Positions 34,301 through 44,452 are shown, numbered from the stretch's first letter. The stretch is 64,000 bases of DNA from Nymphaea colorata (GCF_008831285.2 NC_045141.1:22040742-22104741), one strand, 5' to 3'. Numbers and translations are program-made. The notes: generated by a model not told the origin, from the letters alone.

Positions 34301-35662
34301 GAAAGCTTCATGGAAATGACTAGAATCTTTAACGGTGCCATTAGAATCTCCAATGACGTAAACTCCATCTTTCTTACTGCCTTGCGCCACTGTCTTGCCC
34401 GTTCTCCTGTCCTTTAAGCAGCAAGATGAAGAGGAAAACTCAAAGGTATAAGGTAAATCTGTAGTTATTTGACTTACGGACAACAAATTTTTCTTCAATT
34501 GAGGAACGTATAACACTTTAGAGAGAGGAATATAAGAACCATGAACGACCAAATTTCCTTGACCAGTATGAGTTATGGGCAGAGATTTACCATTTCCAAT
34601 AATCACACGATCAGAACCATGATAAATAGATTTGTTAGAAATCTTACCCGCATCGCCAGTCATGTGGCTGGAGGCTCCCGAGTCAGCTAACCATTCAGCG
34701 TTGTTTCCATCATCAAGAGATAGAGCAGTCATGGCTTGTTGAGCATCTTCTGCTTGATAACCATGATTGAAACGTTCAAAGCACTTAATAGCGGAATGAT
34801 ATTTTTTTCCGCATATTTGACAAACAACAGCACTTTTGTTTTTCTTATCATCAGATTTGGGAAAGTGGGAATCGTTGATTTGAAACTGATTGTAATTGCG
34901 TCCTCTATTATGATTGTAGTTGCGACCGCGACCGCGCCCGCGACCATGACCATGGTTAGGTTGACGTTGATTCACCATAGCCATAAGAGGAGGCGTGGGA
35001 CTTTTGAGGCGAGTGTCAAAACTTTGAAGGAGTGGAACAACTTCTTCATAGGATGGAGCAGGAGGTCGAATCATGGCAGCGACAAAGGCTTCATATCCAT
35101 CACCAAGTCCTTGGAGCAGCCAATAAACTCGCGCCCCATCATCAACAGGTTTCCCAATGGCAGCAAGATCATCACAGATTGCTTTGGATTTGTTGATGTA
35201 TTCATCAACAGAATCATCACCCTTTTTGAGAGACGTAAGCAAATGAGTTAGGTGAAACTCTCTCTCTCTCGACTTGCGAGAGTAGGCATCCATAAGAGAG
35301 CTCCAAATGTCCCTTGATGTCTCTTGACCAACAACTCGACCAAGAGCACTTTCAGTCAAGGTACTGATTATCCATCCCTTGACGAGGCGATCTGATTTCT
35401 TCCAAGCTGTGAACTGGGGATTAACAGTCCTTTTCTGGCCTAAAGGATCAGCTGCATCAATGACGAATTCAGCAGGAGCAACAACGTCTCCAGTGAGAAA
35501 GCCTTGAAGATCTTGGCTTTCAATAAGAGCGAGAATCTGTGTCTTCCATAAAAGAAAGTTCTCTGGTCGCAGCTTAAGAGAAACAAAGTTGGAGACGTTG
35601 ATAGAATAAGGATAAGGATAAGAAATCTGTACCAGCGTGGAGGAAGATGAAATAGATGCCAT
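31169..35662 (-). CDS. Intact copia Gag-Pol polyprotein (1497 residues)
   Basis: I place the start at ATG 35662 (MASISSSS), just inside the primer site; the longer frame upstream only reads through LTR and primer site. The domains follow Ty1/copia order. The Gag domain has words SLKLRPENFLLWK and a zinc knuckle C-x2-C-x4-H-x4-C (CQICGKKYHS). Then come the protease WLADSGASSHMT, the integrase with HHCC finger (HSRLGHPHF, CHSCQLGK) and DDE core (SDMGGEYTS), the reverse transcriptase with YVDDM, and the RNase H with SDSDWAG and SSAEAEYR. There is no stop or frameshift. The C-terminus continues about 75 residues into the 3' LTR, probably unselected sequence. It supplies reverse transcription and integration for its own mobilisation. 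The Gag type suggests an Ale/Retrofit-like clade, but I cannot confirm this without a tree. Confidence 0.93.
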   Translation of the reverse strand: MASISSSSTLVQISYPYPYSINVSNFVSLKLRPENFLLWKTQILALIESQDLQGFLTGDVVAPAEFVIDAADPLGQKRTVNPQFTAWKKSDRLVKGWIISTLTESALGRVVGQETSRDIWSSLMDAYSRKSREREFHLTHLLTSLKKGDDSVDEYINKSKAICDDLAAIGKPVDDGARVYWLLQGLGDGYEAFVAAMIRPPAPSYEEVVPLLQSFDTRLKSPTPPLMAMVNQRQPNHGHGRGRGRGRNYNHNRGRNYNQFQINDSHFPKSDDKKNKSAVVCQICGKKYHSAIKCFERFNHGYQAEDAQQAMTALSLDDGNNAEWLADSGASSHMTGDAGKISNKSIYHGSDRVIIGNGKSLPITHTGQGNLVVHGSYIPLSKVLYVPQLKKNLLSVSQITTDLPYTFEFSSSSCCLKDRRTGKTVAQGSKKDGVYVIGDSNGTVKDSSHFHEAFFSSRFRRVSADFWHSRLGHPHFGVIKYLHQNNLIDVSSSVPQSTICHSCQLGKACKLPFLERDNSAMEVFGKIHSDLWGPAPIASHLGYRYYVIFIDEWSRFTWLYPLKCKSEFFYCFDHFRTFVETQFNTRIKIFQSDMGGEYTSSKFTQLLGSLGIKQQFSCAHTKQQNGMAERKHRNITELGLTMLFHSGVPKRFWFEAFSSAVFLINRLPSSSLNMDSPYLKFFGRQPKYDFLRIFGCRCFPYLRDYAKDKLEPRSLPCIFLGYSIHHKGYRCMYPGTGKIFVSRHVCFDEQYFPYKNPAKLYDGHGLTPDLISFDEWTELHDSHSQKSVAHSPSTVVDDQPTIYEQNAGHSQDILIQSCAGTPLDTAQEQPAVNHISSDRSTHMDQHEDVNNVPLETDHLACPEANVPTQTSMDSIASPVRTMTTRSMVGTYKPNPRYANLHILYENIPKQPTNVNQALHHAGWKKAMDDEMKALIENRTWVLVPYDHTMNLVGSKWVFKTKLKSDGTLDKLKARLVARGFSQKEGIDFHETFSPVVRQTTVRMVITVALVKGWALRQLDIKNAFLHGMIREDVYMRQPPGYIDESKPDHVCKLQRALYGLKQASRAWYARLSTFLLDYGFSISFADPSMFTLHQGPVTLILLIYVDDMILTGSCSLALQKFVDTFCSEFPVKDLGRLTYFLGVEVAWTNQGLILCQTKYAKDILEKAKMEDSKPCNTPMSTKIHKLQAEDKTFDDVTFYRQVVGSLQYLCLTRPDISFAVNYISQFMHAPLHSHFQMVKRILRYVKGTLHFGLQILKQSTLDIYAFSDSDWAGCSHTRRSTTGFCIYLGANCITWSAKKQNTVSRSSAEAEYRVMASTAAELTWVQFLMKDIGIRIDKVPLLYCDNKSSLFMAANPVAHGRSKHIQIDFHYVRERVAQKQLATKFICSKNQIADVFTKSLAKQVFNNLRNKLGLVPRPSLKGSVSNYGKEIITDREDQLHNSQRPNLLVSNKDGNDVVATITAIREDSENKETKSWQDKEEIFCNKGSSKLPYSLDP

Positions 35663-35679
35663 CGTTGGCTCTGATACCA

Positions 35680-36050
35680 TATAAAAAAACAGAGTAGGAG
35701 CAGAGCAAACACAAAATATAACGTGGTTCAGCTTAAGAAAGCCTACGTCCACGGTGAGAAAACACGCCAAGAGAGTTCCTTTTCTTATTGATTAGTACAG
35801 ATGGCGTGAAGGGTATATATAGCGTTAAGGATCTAAGCTATAAGGCAGTTTGCTACTGCCTTTGTTACAAAAGATTTCTTCCTTGTCCTGCCAAGATTTG
35901 GTTTCCTTGTTTTCAGAATCTTCCCTTATCGCTGTGATAGTTGCAACAACATCGTTGCCATCTTTATTGCTAACCAAAAGATTAGGACGTTGGCTGTTAT
36001 GTAACTGATCTTCTCTATCTGTGATGATCTCCTTTCCATAATTGCTAACA
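35680..36050 (-). repeat. 5' LTR of the first unit C copia element
   Basis: 371 bp, starting TATAAAAAAAC and ending ATTGCTAACA on the plus strand. It is flanked by the primer site on the inside and CAACT on the outside. Confidence 0.95.
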
Positions 36051-37149
36051 CAACTCCCTCATAGCCACAATGTCATGTCCTTTTAAGAGAGAAAATAAGA
36101 AGGCTCAAAAGGTCGTTTGGTAGCAAAAATACTATGTGCGTATCCGTATATAAGATCGAAAAATTAGATTTATGAAATTTAATGCATGACCCATTTATTG
36201 TCTCACCCCAATAGCTGGTGACCAAACTTGTTTACCGGCCAGCTTTCAGTGAAGTGGTATACTTGGTCCCCTCTTTAGCTGACTCACCCGAAGGAGAAAT
36301 TAAAGCTTCTTTCTTTTCACCTGCTTCTTCTAGCAAAGTCAAAGAGGCGATATCAACTTTCTCCTTCACATTGGTGGGTCCTATGTTCCACGGTCATTTT
36401 GTCGACGGTTGGATCATCTTCATATCATAGAAAAATATGTGGCTATGTCCCTTTATGTGGTCAGATCCATCCTGTCATGACATATAAGCTCTCTATCTAT
36501 CTTTTCTTTCATAGCCTTTTAGGAGCAAATATACACTCAACCGACGTATAGCTCTAAAGGGGATAGAGAGAGTTTGGCTCGCCTGGACCAGAGAGTTCTG
36601 GTTAGTTGAAGGACGTCAAGGTACCACGAAATCCGTCTGCGTTATTAAAAACGCCCTTCAATGTATACAAGTTAATCACGTAATTTCATAGGATTTCCCG
36701 GTATGATTACTGGCCGAACTGGCGAATGGAATATCCTTTTCTCGGAAGAAATATGAACTGAATCCGCTTAAGAAATTTGTTCTACTTAACTTCAGATTGT
36801 GCTCGATCCCATGAAGAAGTGCAGAAAAGTCATTGACAATTGCTGCCATCGCCAAAGTAGATGAATGGTTCAGGAGTTCGTTTGGAGGTCTAGTATATCT
36901 AACTTACAATCGAAATCGAATTAGATATTTTTCCTAACAGTCTATCTTCGTTGTTCAACTCAAGTCCTAAAGGCCGTGGCCACTGCTCCCTGCGCGCGAA
37001 GCCTGGTGCTGATGCTCATAGAGCCCGAACTATAACTTCCATCTGACAGCAAAGCTCCCACTCTACTATTGAAGTCATAAAATATGTGAATGACTAAAGG
37101 ATTGCCTGTGGGTTTGATTTTGAATTCAGTTCAACAGTTTAAGGTTCAA

Positions 37150-37430
37150 AGGAGCACAATTCAACTGCTTTATCTTCATAGGAAACCAGATGTAATGCAG
37201 CAGGCAGCAATCTTAATTTATACAGCAATATTGGGAGATCCACATCAAGAAACCAACATGCTGGCACATGTCAAACGATTTTCCAGTATTTCCGGTTCTC
37301 ATGTTACCAAAAGCATATTGAATTTCATCACCATTCTATACATTTAAAAACAGTGGCAGAGACAAGATTGTGTTAAGTGATTGCGCTATTAACATGGAGA
37401 TGAAGGTTTTGCCAAAGAACCTATGCAATT
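37150..37430 (+). pseudogene. Copia RNase H fossil, unit C copy
   Basis: Collinear with the copies in units A and B, including TTTCCGGTTCTCATGTTACC and GTGGCAGAGACAAG. It is disrupted like the copy in B and shares many of B's changes against A. That suggests B and C are the more closely related pair. Confidence 0.72.
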
Positions 37431-37770
37431 TGCAAATCTAATACACATTTTTGATATTTCATTAAAGAGGAAGGAATATAAGTAGCCGGCTTTGGATTTG
37501 ATCAGTCAGTTGTGCCCAGCTTTAGCTTGCGCAAGGAGAGACATAAAGAAATTAAATGGTGATTATTCATATTGAGGTTATTAATTTCCCCACTCTAAAT
37601 TGTCCTTTCACAATAGTTTGCATTACCTCTGTGTCTCCAACAGACTTAGACTCGATAAAAATATGAAACCATACTGAACATGACGTGCATTAACAACAAA
37701 CGCTCGTGTTTATTACAGCCTATGAAACGCTACAGACTAAGATTGTTAAAGGGACACACTAAACCCTCCA

Positions 37771-39935
37771 TCAGGGAGATCCCCTGAATGAGTTACAAAC
37801 TGAATCAGAGACACTGAACCCTCCATCTACAACAAGGTTGTGTCCGCTGATGTACTTGGACTCATCACCGGCCAAATAGAGTGCAGCTTCTGCTATGTCA
37901 TCTACCTTAAGAGATAGCCCTTTTAAGTTTGTAAACTGATCAGTCCAACTGTAAAACTCAGCTTCATTAAGTCCCGACGAGCGGCTTGCGCTGGGTGTGA
38001 ACATGGCATATGGTGAAATGCAGTTCACTCTGATCCCATTCTTGCCCAGTTCTGTGGCCAAACTCTTGGTCAGTCCCACTACTGCATGCTTGGAGGTGCA
38101 ATAGCCATGGCCACCAAGTCCAGCCATCAGTGAGGCACAGCTTGCCATCAGGATTATGCTGCCCTGCTTTGATGGGATCATCACCCTTGCAGCATGCTTG
38201 GCAGCTAGGAACATACCAACTACATTCACATTCATGATCCCCTCAAATTCGGATGTGTCATAGTCCACCAAACTAACCCCGAGAGATGAAGTGTCTAGAA
38301 TGCCCACATTGCTGAACATAATATCAAGCTTCCCATGAAACTTGACTGCTGTATCAACGGCTCTGCGAATATCATCTTCCTTGGTCACATCACAGTGCAC
38401 ATACTCGGCGACATGATCTTTTGTACTCAATTCACTGCAAACCTGCTGGCCTAGATCGTCCTGGATGTCAGCAATGAAAACCTTGGCACCATGGCGATGG
38501 AAGAGCTTGGCTGCAGCTAGGCCAATCCCACCGGCCGCACCAGTTACCATGGCTACTCTGCCTTTCAGCCTGAAGGTAGGAAAAAAAATCCAAATGCACA
38601 AGATTACTTGAAAAGAATATACTTTTGGGGAGGAAGGCTTCAACATGAATCGTTCTACTGTTACGTTTCCATGTAGATCTAAAATCTCCACCATCGATTT
38701 CATCTCTCGGATGACATCGTTGCGAGCATGAATGGTATTCTATCAGATTGAATGTTGGTACCAACAAGAAAAAAAAGAAACGTCTACAAAAGCATCTAAA
38801 CTGTGAATTGGTTTCAAAGGCCTTGAAATGGAGTAGTTAGAGCTGAACAAAGGGGCGCTTTGAATTGGTTCACTGGCACCATGTTCATCTCAACTCGACT
38901 GAACAAGTTACTGAGGTGAACATGAGCCTGCTTGTCCGCTGCCCACAAAAAATATATACTTTGGTTTATCAAATTAATGCCTTATTTGCCTTCTTTCCAT
39001 TACCTTTATTTCAAGTTGTAGTCTCATCAACTCAAATCCCACTTGGATTTAAGATTAATTTGCCTTTATATGATCTCCTGTTCACCAAAAGCACCCACAT
39101 CACAACATCGAGCTCGATGATAACCTGAGTTCAAGCTCGCCACATTATACAAATCGAACGGTTCATGAGACAAGCTCAACAAGCTATACATTGACTATCA
39201 AATGACCAAGACTTGCTTCAAAATGAACGTCAAGATCGGGGTTTGAGTTGATCTAAGAAAATAAAAAGGCGGCGTTGACCTAATCCTCAAGCTTCAACCG
39301 ATTCATGAGTCCCTGCTTCTACTCCCTACCATATTGCTTATACATATGATCGGTGCATTCTACTGTGCGTCAAGGCAAAATGAAATCGCCAGTTAATATG
39401 GCGTAACAGATGGAATCAACAAAGTTTACTAATTAAACAACATATTCTGTGGGTCAAGATTTTGGATGTAAAATCATGATACTGGAAGCCATCTAACTTT
39501 GATGCACTGCAGGAGTCGATATTTTCTGCCTCTAGTTTTCCTTTCAAGTCATCCGAGTGACCTGATTCAACACTTTTCTCCGTTGACAGATGATGTACAA
39601 AACATCCATCCAAATTTGTATACACACACAAACATAGACAGATCTAAGTATAACACACACACACACACACATATATTTATAAACAATTTTTTGTACGTGT
39701 TTCGAATGGCATCGCATCGTATTCTTATATACTGTTCCTTTTTCTCTGTTCCTCTTGCTTTCTTTTCAGCATCCTCTGCTCAACTTGATCAAACCCTTTC
39801 ACCAGCCTTTCGCAACATTCCCATGATGAATAATGTTCAAACTAAATGTAATTCCTCAGTTGGCACGATGAGATTCTAAAGAACTTACCTTTGAACAAAA
39901 GGTGGAAGAACCGTGTTGCTCATCTCTGCCGACAT
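37771..39935 (-). CDS. Short-chain dehydrogenase/reductase, copy C
   Basis: Exon 1 is 39889-39935 (ATG at 39935, donor GTAAG), the intron 38570-39888, and exon 2 37771-38569. The product has 281 residues, one fewer than A and B because of a Glu deletion near residue 67. The cofactor loop is TGAAGGIG (25-32), with Asp50, N131, S159, Y172 and K176, and it ends SGHNLVVDGGF with a short tail. It is an SDR110C-type NAD(P)-dependent oxidoreductase of unknown substrate. A frame open from 38703 reads through the intron end and is not the real start. The copia element at 39968-45109 lies only 33 bases upstream of the ATG, in the same orientation. It separates the gene from its TATA box (45144-45150). 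The coding part is intact, so expression may now depend on the LTR. Confidence 0.88.
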
Positions 39936-39967
39936 ATCAAGGGGCCTCAATTTCCTTCCTCCTCTTC

Positions 39968-40203
39968 TGATAAACTTGTGAAAGTGAGGAACAGAAAGAA
40001 AGAGAAGAAGAAAATATCACACTTTGTATTCATGGCAGGCCAACATATTTATAGTTGACGTTACACAGTTTTGGGTAAGCCTCTCAATGAGATAACAGAG
40101 ATCTTGTAGGGATTGGATCAAGCTCTTGATAAAGATGAACCAAAACTGTTGTGATACCAAGATTTTTGTTATGGAAAGTTTATCAGTTGAGATCTTTCCA
40201 ACA
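39968..40203 (-). repeat. 3' LTR next to SDR copy C, with a TATA motif
   Basis: 236 bp, TG...CA. On the minus strand it holds TATAAATA (revcomp of 40046-40053) followed by a CT-rich leader-like stretch, then SDR copy C's exon 1 beginning 33 bases past its end. A transcript started about 30 bases after this TATA would run straight into the SDR start codon with a 5' leader of roughly 80 bases. Confidence 0.93.
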
Positions 40204-40210
40204 CTCCCCT

Positions 40211-43150
40211 TCAAGTTGGCGTTCCTGGATTGAAGAGTGCCAACTTGCTTCTTAATGTTTGGAACACTTCTCGTCCTAGTGACTTAGTGAACACATCTGC
40301 AACTTGCTGAGATGAAGGCACAAACTGAGTTTGAATCTCTCCACTTAGAATTTTATCTCTGACAATATGGCAGTCAATTTCAATATGCTTGGTCTGCTCA
40401 TGAAACACAGGATTGGCTGCTATGTGCATTGCGGCTTGATTATCACAAAATAAAGTGATCGGCTGTGTGTGAAATATCCCAAAATCTTGCAAAAGCGCTT
40501 TAAGCCATATGAGTTCACATGTTGTAAGTGCCATGGATCGGTATTCAGCTTCAGCGGAAGACCTAGAAACTGTTGTTTGTTTTTTTGTTTTCCACGTAAT
40601 GAGACTGTTGCCGATCATAGTGCAATATCCACTTGTAGATCTTCGAGTCATGGGACATGATGCCCAATCTGAATCACAATATGCCTTAAGTTGAATGGGA
40701 CCTTCTGAAGACAATAATACCCCATAGCCTGCAGTTCCCTTTAGGTACTTTAAAAGACGATTCATTGCTTCTCTATGCGGGACGCGAGGTTTGCTCATAA
40801 ATTGACTTAATATATGTACTGTATGTACGATATCAGGTCTAGTTATAGTCAAATATATGAGCTTACCAATGATTTTTCTGTATTGACTGGCTTCTTTGAG
40901 GACCTCTCCTTCTTCATTATCAAGCTTCAAGTGCTGTTCCATAGGAGAGTCATGTGGTTTTGCTCCCATATAGCCTGTTTCATGTAAAATATTGAGGAGA
41001 TATTTCTTTTGAGATAAAAATATCCCTTTTTCAGATCTTGCGACTTCAATGCCGAGCATGTATCTAAGCTTGCCCAAGTCTTTTAACTTGAATTTTTCAT
41101 TCATCACAAATTTGAGATTCTTGATTCCCACTAAGTCGTCACCTGCAATAATTATATCATCTACATAGATTACTAGAAAGATGCTTCCTCTAGTCGTGGT
41201 TTTGGAAAATAAGGAGTAATCTGCCTTTGATTGGGAAAACCCCAAATTTGTCAGAAATGTTGTCAATTTAGAGAACCAATTTCGAGACGATTGTTTAAGT
41301 CCATAAATGGATTTGTTCAATCGACATACCATATCTTTCTCCCCTTGTCGAGTGAACCCAGGTGGCAAGTGCATATATACTTCTTCTACTAAGTCGCCAT
41401 GAAGAAATGCATTATTAACATCAACCTGAAATAGATGCCACTTTTTAATGGCTGCAAGGGCGAGCAAACAGCGGATGGTAGAAATTTTGGCAACGGGGGC
41501 AAAGGTTTCATTATAATCAACACCTTCAGTCTGAGTGTATCCTTTGGCAACAAGACGAGCCTTATATCTCTCAACTGATCCATCAGATTGGTATTTGATC
41601 TTAAACACCCATTTGCAACCGATGGGGGTTTTGTCGGGAGGTAGCTTGGTGACCGTCCAAGTTTGGTTGTCTTGCAATGCATCAATTTCAGCACGCATGG
41701 CTTCTCGCCACTTTGGGTCCTGCATAGCTTGGCTAAAGGATGAAGGCTCATGTTGCTCAAGTAGGGTAGTCATGAAACATTGATAATGAGAGCTGAAATT
41801 TGAGACATCAATATATGATGCAATTGGATAACGTGTACCTTTTGGTGTTGTCGAACCATCACTTGTTAACAACTTGTTGGAAACGGGTAGGGCAGAAAAA
41901 CACTTGTAGTCCTTAAGGTGATTGGGCATATGGCTTGGGCGGGAAGACCTACGGAGTTGGATGGAATCATTGGTGGTGTCGGGGTTACTAGTATCTTGGG
42001 TTTGGTTGCCTAGTTCATCACTAGGTTGAATATTGTGGTGGTCATGATTTGTTTGTAAATCAGGAATGGGATCTTGGTGTTGGGTTGGATGTGGAAAGAG
42101 CTCATGTTCGCCTAAGATTTGATCACTGAATGGTAAGGGAAGCACTACTATTTCATCTCCATTAGTAATATTCTCACTTTTGTAGGGAAAATAGTTTTCA
42201 CAAAAACGAACATCCCTACTTGTGAACAAAACATTGTTTTCAAGATCATAAACTTGATATGCCGCTTGTCCATATGGATATCCAAGGAAGATACATCTTC
42301 TTGCACGCATATCAAATTTATGCTTTTTGTAAATATTATGGGCATAGCATAGACATCCAAACACACGTAAGTGTTTGTAATTGGGGGCTTTTTGGAACAA
42401 GATTTCATAAGGTGTTTTATTGTGAAGTGCATCGGTGGGCAACCTATTTATCAAATAAGTTGCTGTAGTAATGCATTCTCCCCAAAATTTGATGGGCAAA
42501 TTTGCTTGAAAAAGAAGGGATCGCGCCATGTTTAAAAGATCTCTATGCTTGCGTTCAACTACTCCATTTTGTTGTGGTGTCGCAACACAACTATGTTGAC
42601 GATCAATTCCTTTTTCATGAAGAAAATTTTGCATATCTTGAGAAAAAAATTCTGTCCCATTGTCACTCCTAATAAGTTTAATTTTTCTTTGAAATTGATT
42701 TTCTATAAGTGTGACAAAATTTCTAATCATGCAAAAAACTTCAGATTTGTGTCTCATAAGATAAACCCATGTAGATCGAGAATAATCGTCTACTATAGTT
42801 AAGAAATAATGTGCGCCACTTAATGAAGGTGTCTGGTAGCCTCCCCAAACATCACAGTGAATCAATTCAAAAGGTGCATGAGTAGAGATTGAACTAGTTG
42901 GAAATGGAAGTCTAGTACTTTTAGCAACAAAGCAAGTATCACAATTATCAAATGGCATATAAGAATCAATGAGTTTCAATCGAGATAACATAAGAAGTTT
43001 GGGATTAGAAGCATGCCCAAGTCTGAGATGCCAATGTATAAGTTTGGTTATGGTTGTACTAACAGCAACTCTTTCTTCATTGAGGACGTACAAACCATTT
43101 TTCAGTTTACCCGTTCCAATCGTAGTCGTCGAGTGACGGTCCTGCAACAA
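40211..43150 (-). CDS. Copia Pol part of the second unit C element (979 residues)
   Basis: Holds the end of the protease-integrase spacer and the integrase HHCC finger (HLRLGHASN, CDTCFVAK). The DDE core follows (CDVWG, SDNGTEFFS, GVVERKHRD), then the reverse transcriptase (YVDDIIIAG) and the RNase H (CDSDWAS, SSAEAEYRS). It ends with a stop at 40211, directly before the purine tract and 3' LTR. No internal stop is present. Its first 15 or so residues lie at the end of the displaced segment described for the Gag part, so the real polyprotein start lies upstream. Confidence 0.9.
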   Translation of the reverse strand: MLQDRHSTTTIGTGKLKNGLYVLNEERVAVSTTITKLIHWHLRLGHASNPKLLMLSRLKLIDSYMPFDNCDTCFVAKSTRLPFPTSSISTHAPFELIHCDVWGGYQTPSLSGAHYFLTIVDDYSRSTWVYLMRHKSEVFCMIRNFVTLIENQFQRKIKLIRSDNGTEFFSQDMQNFLHEKGIDRQHSCVATPQQNGVVERKHRDLLNMARSLLFQANLPIKFWGECITTATYLINRLPTDALHNKTPYEILFQKAPNYKHLRVFGCLCYAHNIYKKHKFDMRARRCIFLGYPYGQAAYQVYDLENNVLFTSRDVRFCENYFPYKSENITNGDEIVVLPLPFSDQILGEHELFPHPTQHQDPIPDLQTNHDHHNIQPSDELGNQTQDTSNPDTTNDSIQLRRSSRPSHMPNHLKDYKCFSALPVSNKLLTSDGSTTPKGTRYPIASYIDVSNFSSHYQCFMTTLLEQHEPSSFSQAMQDPKWREAMRAEIDALQDNQTWTVTKLPPDKTPIGCKWVFKIKYQSDGSVERYKARLVAKGYTQTEGVDYNETFAPVAKISTIRCLLALAAIKKWHLFQVDVNNAFLHGDLVEEVYMHLPPGFTRQGEKDMVCRLNKSIYGLKQSSRNWFSKLTTFLTNLGFSQSKADYSLFSKTTTRGSIFLVIYVDDIIIAGDDLVGIKNLKFVMNEKFKLKDLGKLRYMLGIEVARSEKGIFLSQKKYLLNILHETGYMGAKPHDSPMEQHLKLDNEEGEVLKEASQYRKIIGKLIYLTITRPDIVHTVHILSQFMSKPRVPHREAMNRLLKYLKGTAGYGVLLSSEGPIQLKAYCDSDWASCPMTRRSTSGYCTMIGNSLITWKTKKQTTVSRSSAEAEYRSMALTTCELIWLKALLQDFGIFHTQPITLFCDNQAAMHIAANPVFHEQTKHIEIDCHIVRDKILSGEIQTQFVPSSQQVADVFTKSLGREVFQTLRSKLALFNPGTPT

Positions 43151-43198
43151 GCAAAAGTTTTCATTAAACTTTGCATCACATTTGAGTCACTACAAAGC

Positions 43199-44452
43199 TT
43201 AGGTATGGAGATGAGATTGAAATGAAATGTTGGGACATATAAAACATTTTTTAGAGTAATGGTGGGGGAAATAATCACATCTCCTACATGTGAGACAGAT
43301 TGGTGGATGATCTATGATTATGGGTTGATCAAGATTAGATAAGACATTGGTGATGTGGTGTGTTGCACCGGTGTCAAGAATCCATGATTGACTGGTTGTG
43401 GTACAAGAAATGAATGGTGGGAGCTTACCTGAAAGATTTACTTTGGGGTCATTGGTACCTCGGCTTGAGTTTTCCATGAACTCAAGAAATTTTTGAAATA
43501 GCTGAGTTTGGGATTGTTCGGTAGCAGGAGACCTCGTGGCGTTCACCTTTGGCCTTGTTGATGCAATGGAAGAACCCGACTTGTTAGGAAAACCAACGAG
43601 GAAATAACACATTGCCTTGATGTGGCCGAGTTTCCCGCAATGCTCACATTTTAGTCGAAGTCTTCCCTTCTCCTTGATTTGATTATATTTGTCTCCATCA
43701 TGGGACTGAGCAGCAAGAATAGAAGTCCTTTGATCATTTTGAATAATATTAACGTCTCTTTGTTTTTCTTCTTGGATGAGAAGAGAGTACGCCTTGGCAA
43801 CGGTTGGAAGAGGATCCATTAATAAGAGTTGACTCCTAACAGCTGCATAACTATCATTGAGTCCCATTAGAAATTGCATAAGGTGGTCCTGTTGGCGGAG
43901 ATCTGCAATAGTTTTCACGGACCCACAAGAACAATTAAGAACATCCATATATAATAATGCTAATTCGTCCCACAAGCCCTTCATCTTGGTGTAGTAAGCT
44001 GCAATGGAAGATTGGTGTTGCCTGCAATTTATGATTTGTTGTTGTATTTGGTATATGCGAGGTCCATTTGTTTGGGTGAATCTGGCCTCAAGGTCCCTCC
44101 AAACTTCTGCTGCCGATGTTGCATGGATCACACTAACAGTCAAGTCTTTATGGATCGAGTTCAAGATCCATGACTGGACAAGATTGTTGCATCGCTCCCA
44201 CGTGAATTTGAGAGGTGCAGGGCTCTCAGGCTTGGAGAGTGACCCATCCACAAAGCCAAGCTTGTTTTTGGCACTAAGGGCCATCATCATAGCCTTGCGC
44301 CACATAGTATAGTTTTCTCCAGTCAAAGGATGAGATACAAGAGCAGTACCTGGTCCATCTGAATGATGGATATAATATGGACTTGAGCTATCAAACTCGT
44401 TAGCATAAGAAGCGTGTAATTCTTTTTCTGTTCCGTGTCTTCCTTCTGCCAT
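43199..44452 (-). CDS. Copia Gag and protease start of the second unit C element
   Basis: I prefer ATG 44452 (MAEGRHG), because the related unit A element starts in the same way; an in-frame ATG at 44500 lies upstream. The Gag domain has YIHHSDGPG and TGENYTMW, followed by a zinc knuckle (CEHCGKLGHIKAMC) and the protease motif WILDTGATHH. From about 43290 to 43190 the expected protease sequence is found in a neighbouring frame, and the Gag frame meets a stop at 43199. Two compensating indels, one at each end of this stretch, would explain it. Gag may still be made, but protease and Pol would not be fused to it. The element may have depended on a relative in trans. Confidence 0.82.
   Translation of the reverse strand: MAEGRHGTEKELHASYANEFDSSSPYYIHHSDGPGTALVSHPLTGENYTMWRKAMMMALSAKNKLGFVDGSLSKPESPAPLKFTWERCNNLVQSWILNSIHKDLTVSVIHATSAAEVWRDLEARFTQTNGPRIYQIQQQIINCRQHQSSIAAYYTKMKGLWDELALLYMDVLNCSCGSVKTIADLRQQDHLMQFLMGLNDSYAAVRSQLLLMDPLPTVAKAYSLLIQEEKQRDVNIIQNDQRTSILAAQSHDGDKYNQIKEKGRLRLKCEHCGKLGHIKAMCYFLVGFPNKSGSSIASTRPKVNATRSPATEQSQTQLFQKFLEFMENSSRGTNDPKVNLSGKLPPFISCTTTSQSWILDTGATHHITNVLSNLDQPIIIDHPPICLTCRRCDYFPHHYSKKCFICPNISFQSHLHT

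Larger units (their letters stand above)
31024..36050 (-). mobile_element. Young, apparently intact Ty1/copia retrotransposon in unit C
   Basis: A complete element of 5027 bp with LTRs of 371 bp at both ends and the target duplication CAACT (31019-31023 and 36051-36055). Unit B keeps the empty site at about 23290. The primer site TGGTATCAGAGCC (minus strand, 35667-35679) abuts the 5' LTR. A purine tract (GAAGGGGAGTG) abuts the 3' LTR near 31395. The two LTRs differ at one base that I can see, so the insertion is recent. In element orientation the termini are TG...TA, not the usual TG...CA. One open frame encodes the whole polyprotein. Confidence 0.96.

Noticed and set aside
37771..38703. A 310-residue frame for SDR copy C starting at 38703
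   Set aside because: Its first 45 residues read through the intron end. The acceptor at 38570 and the exon at 39889-39935, kept in phase in all three copies, give a better start.
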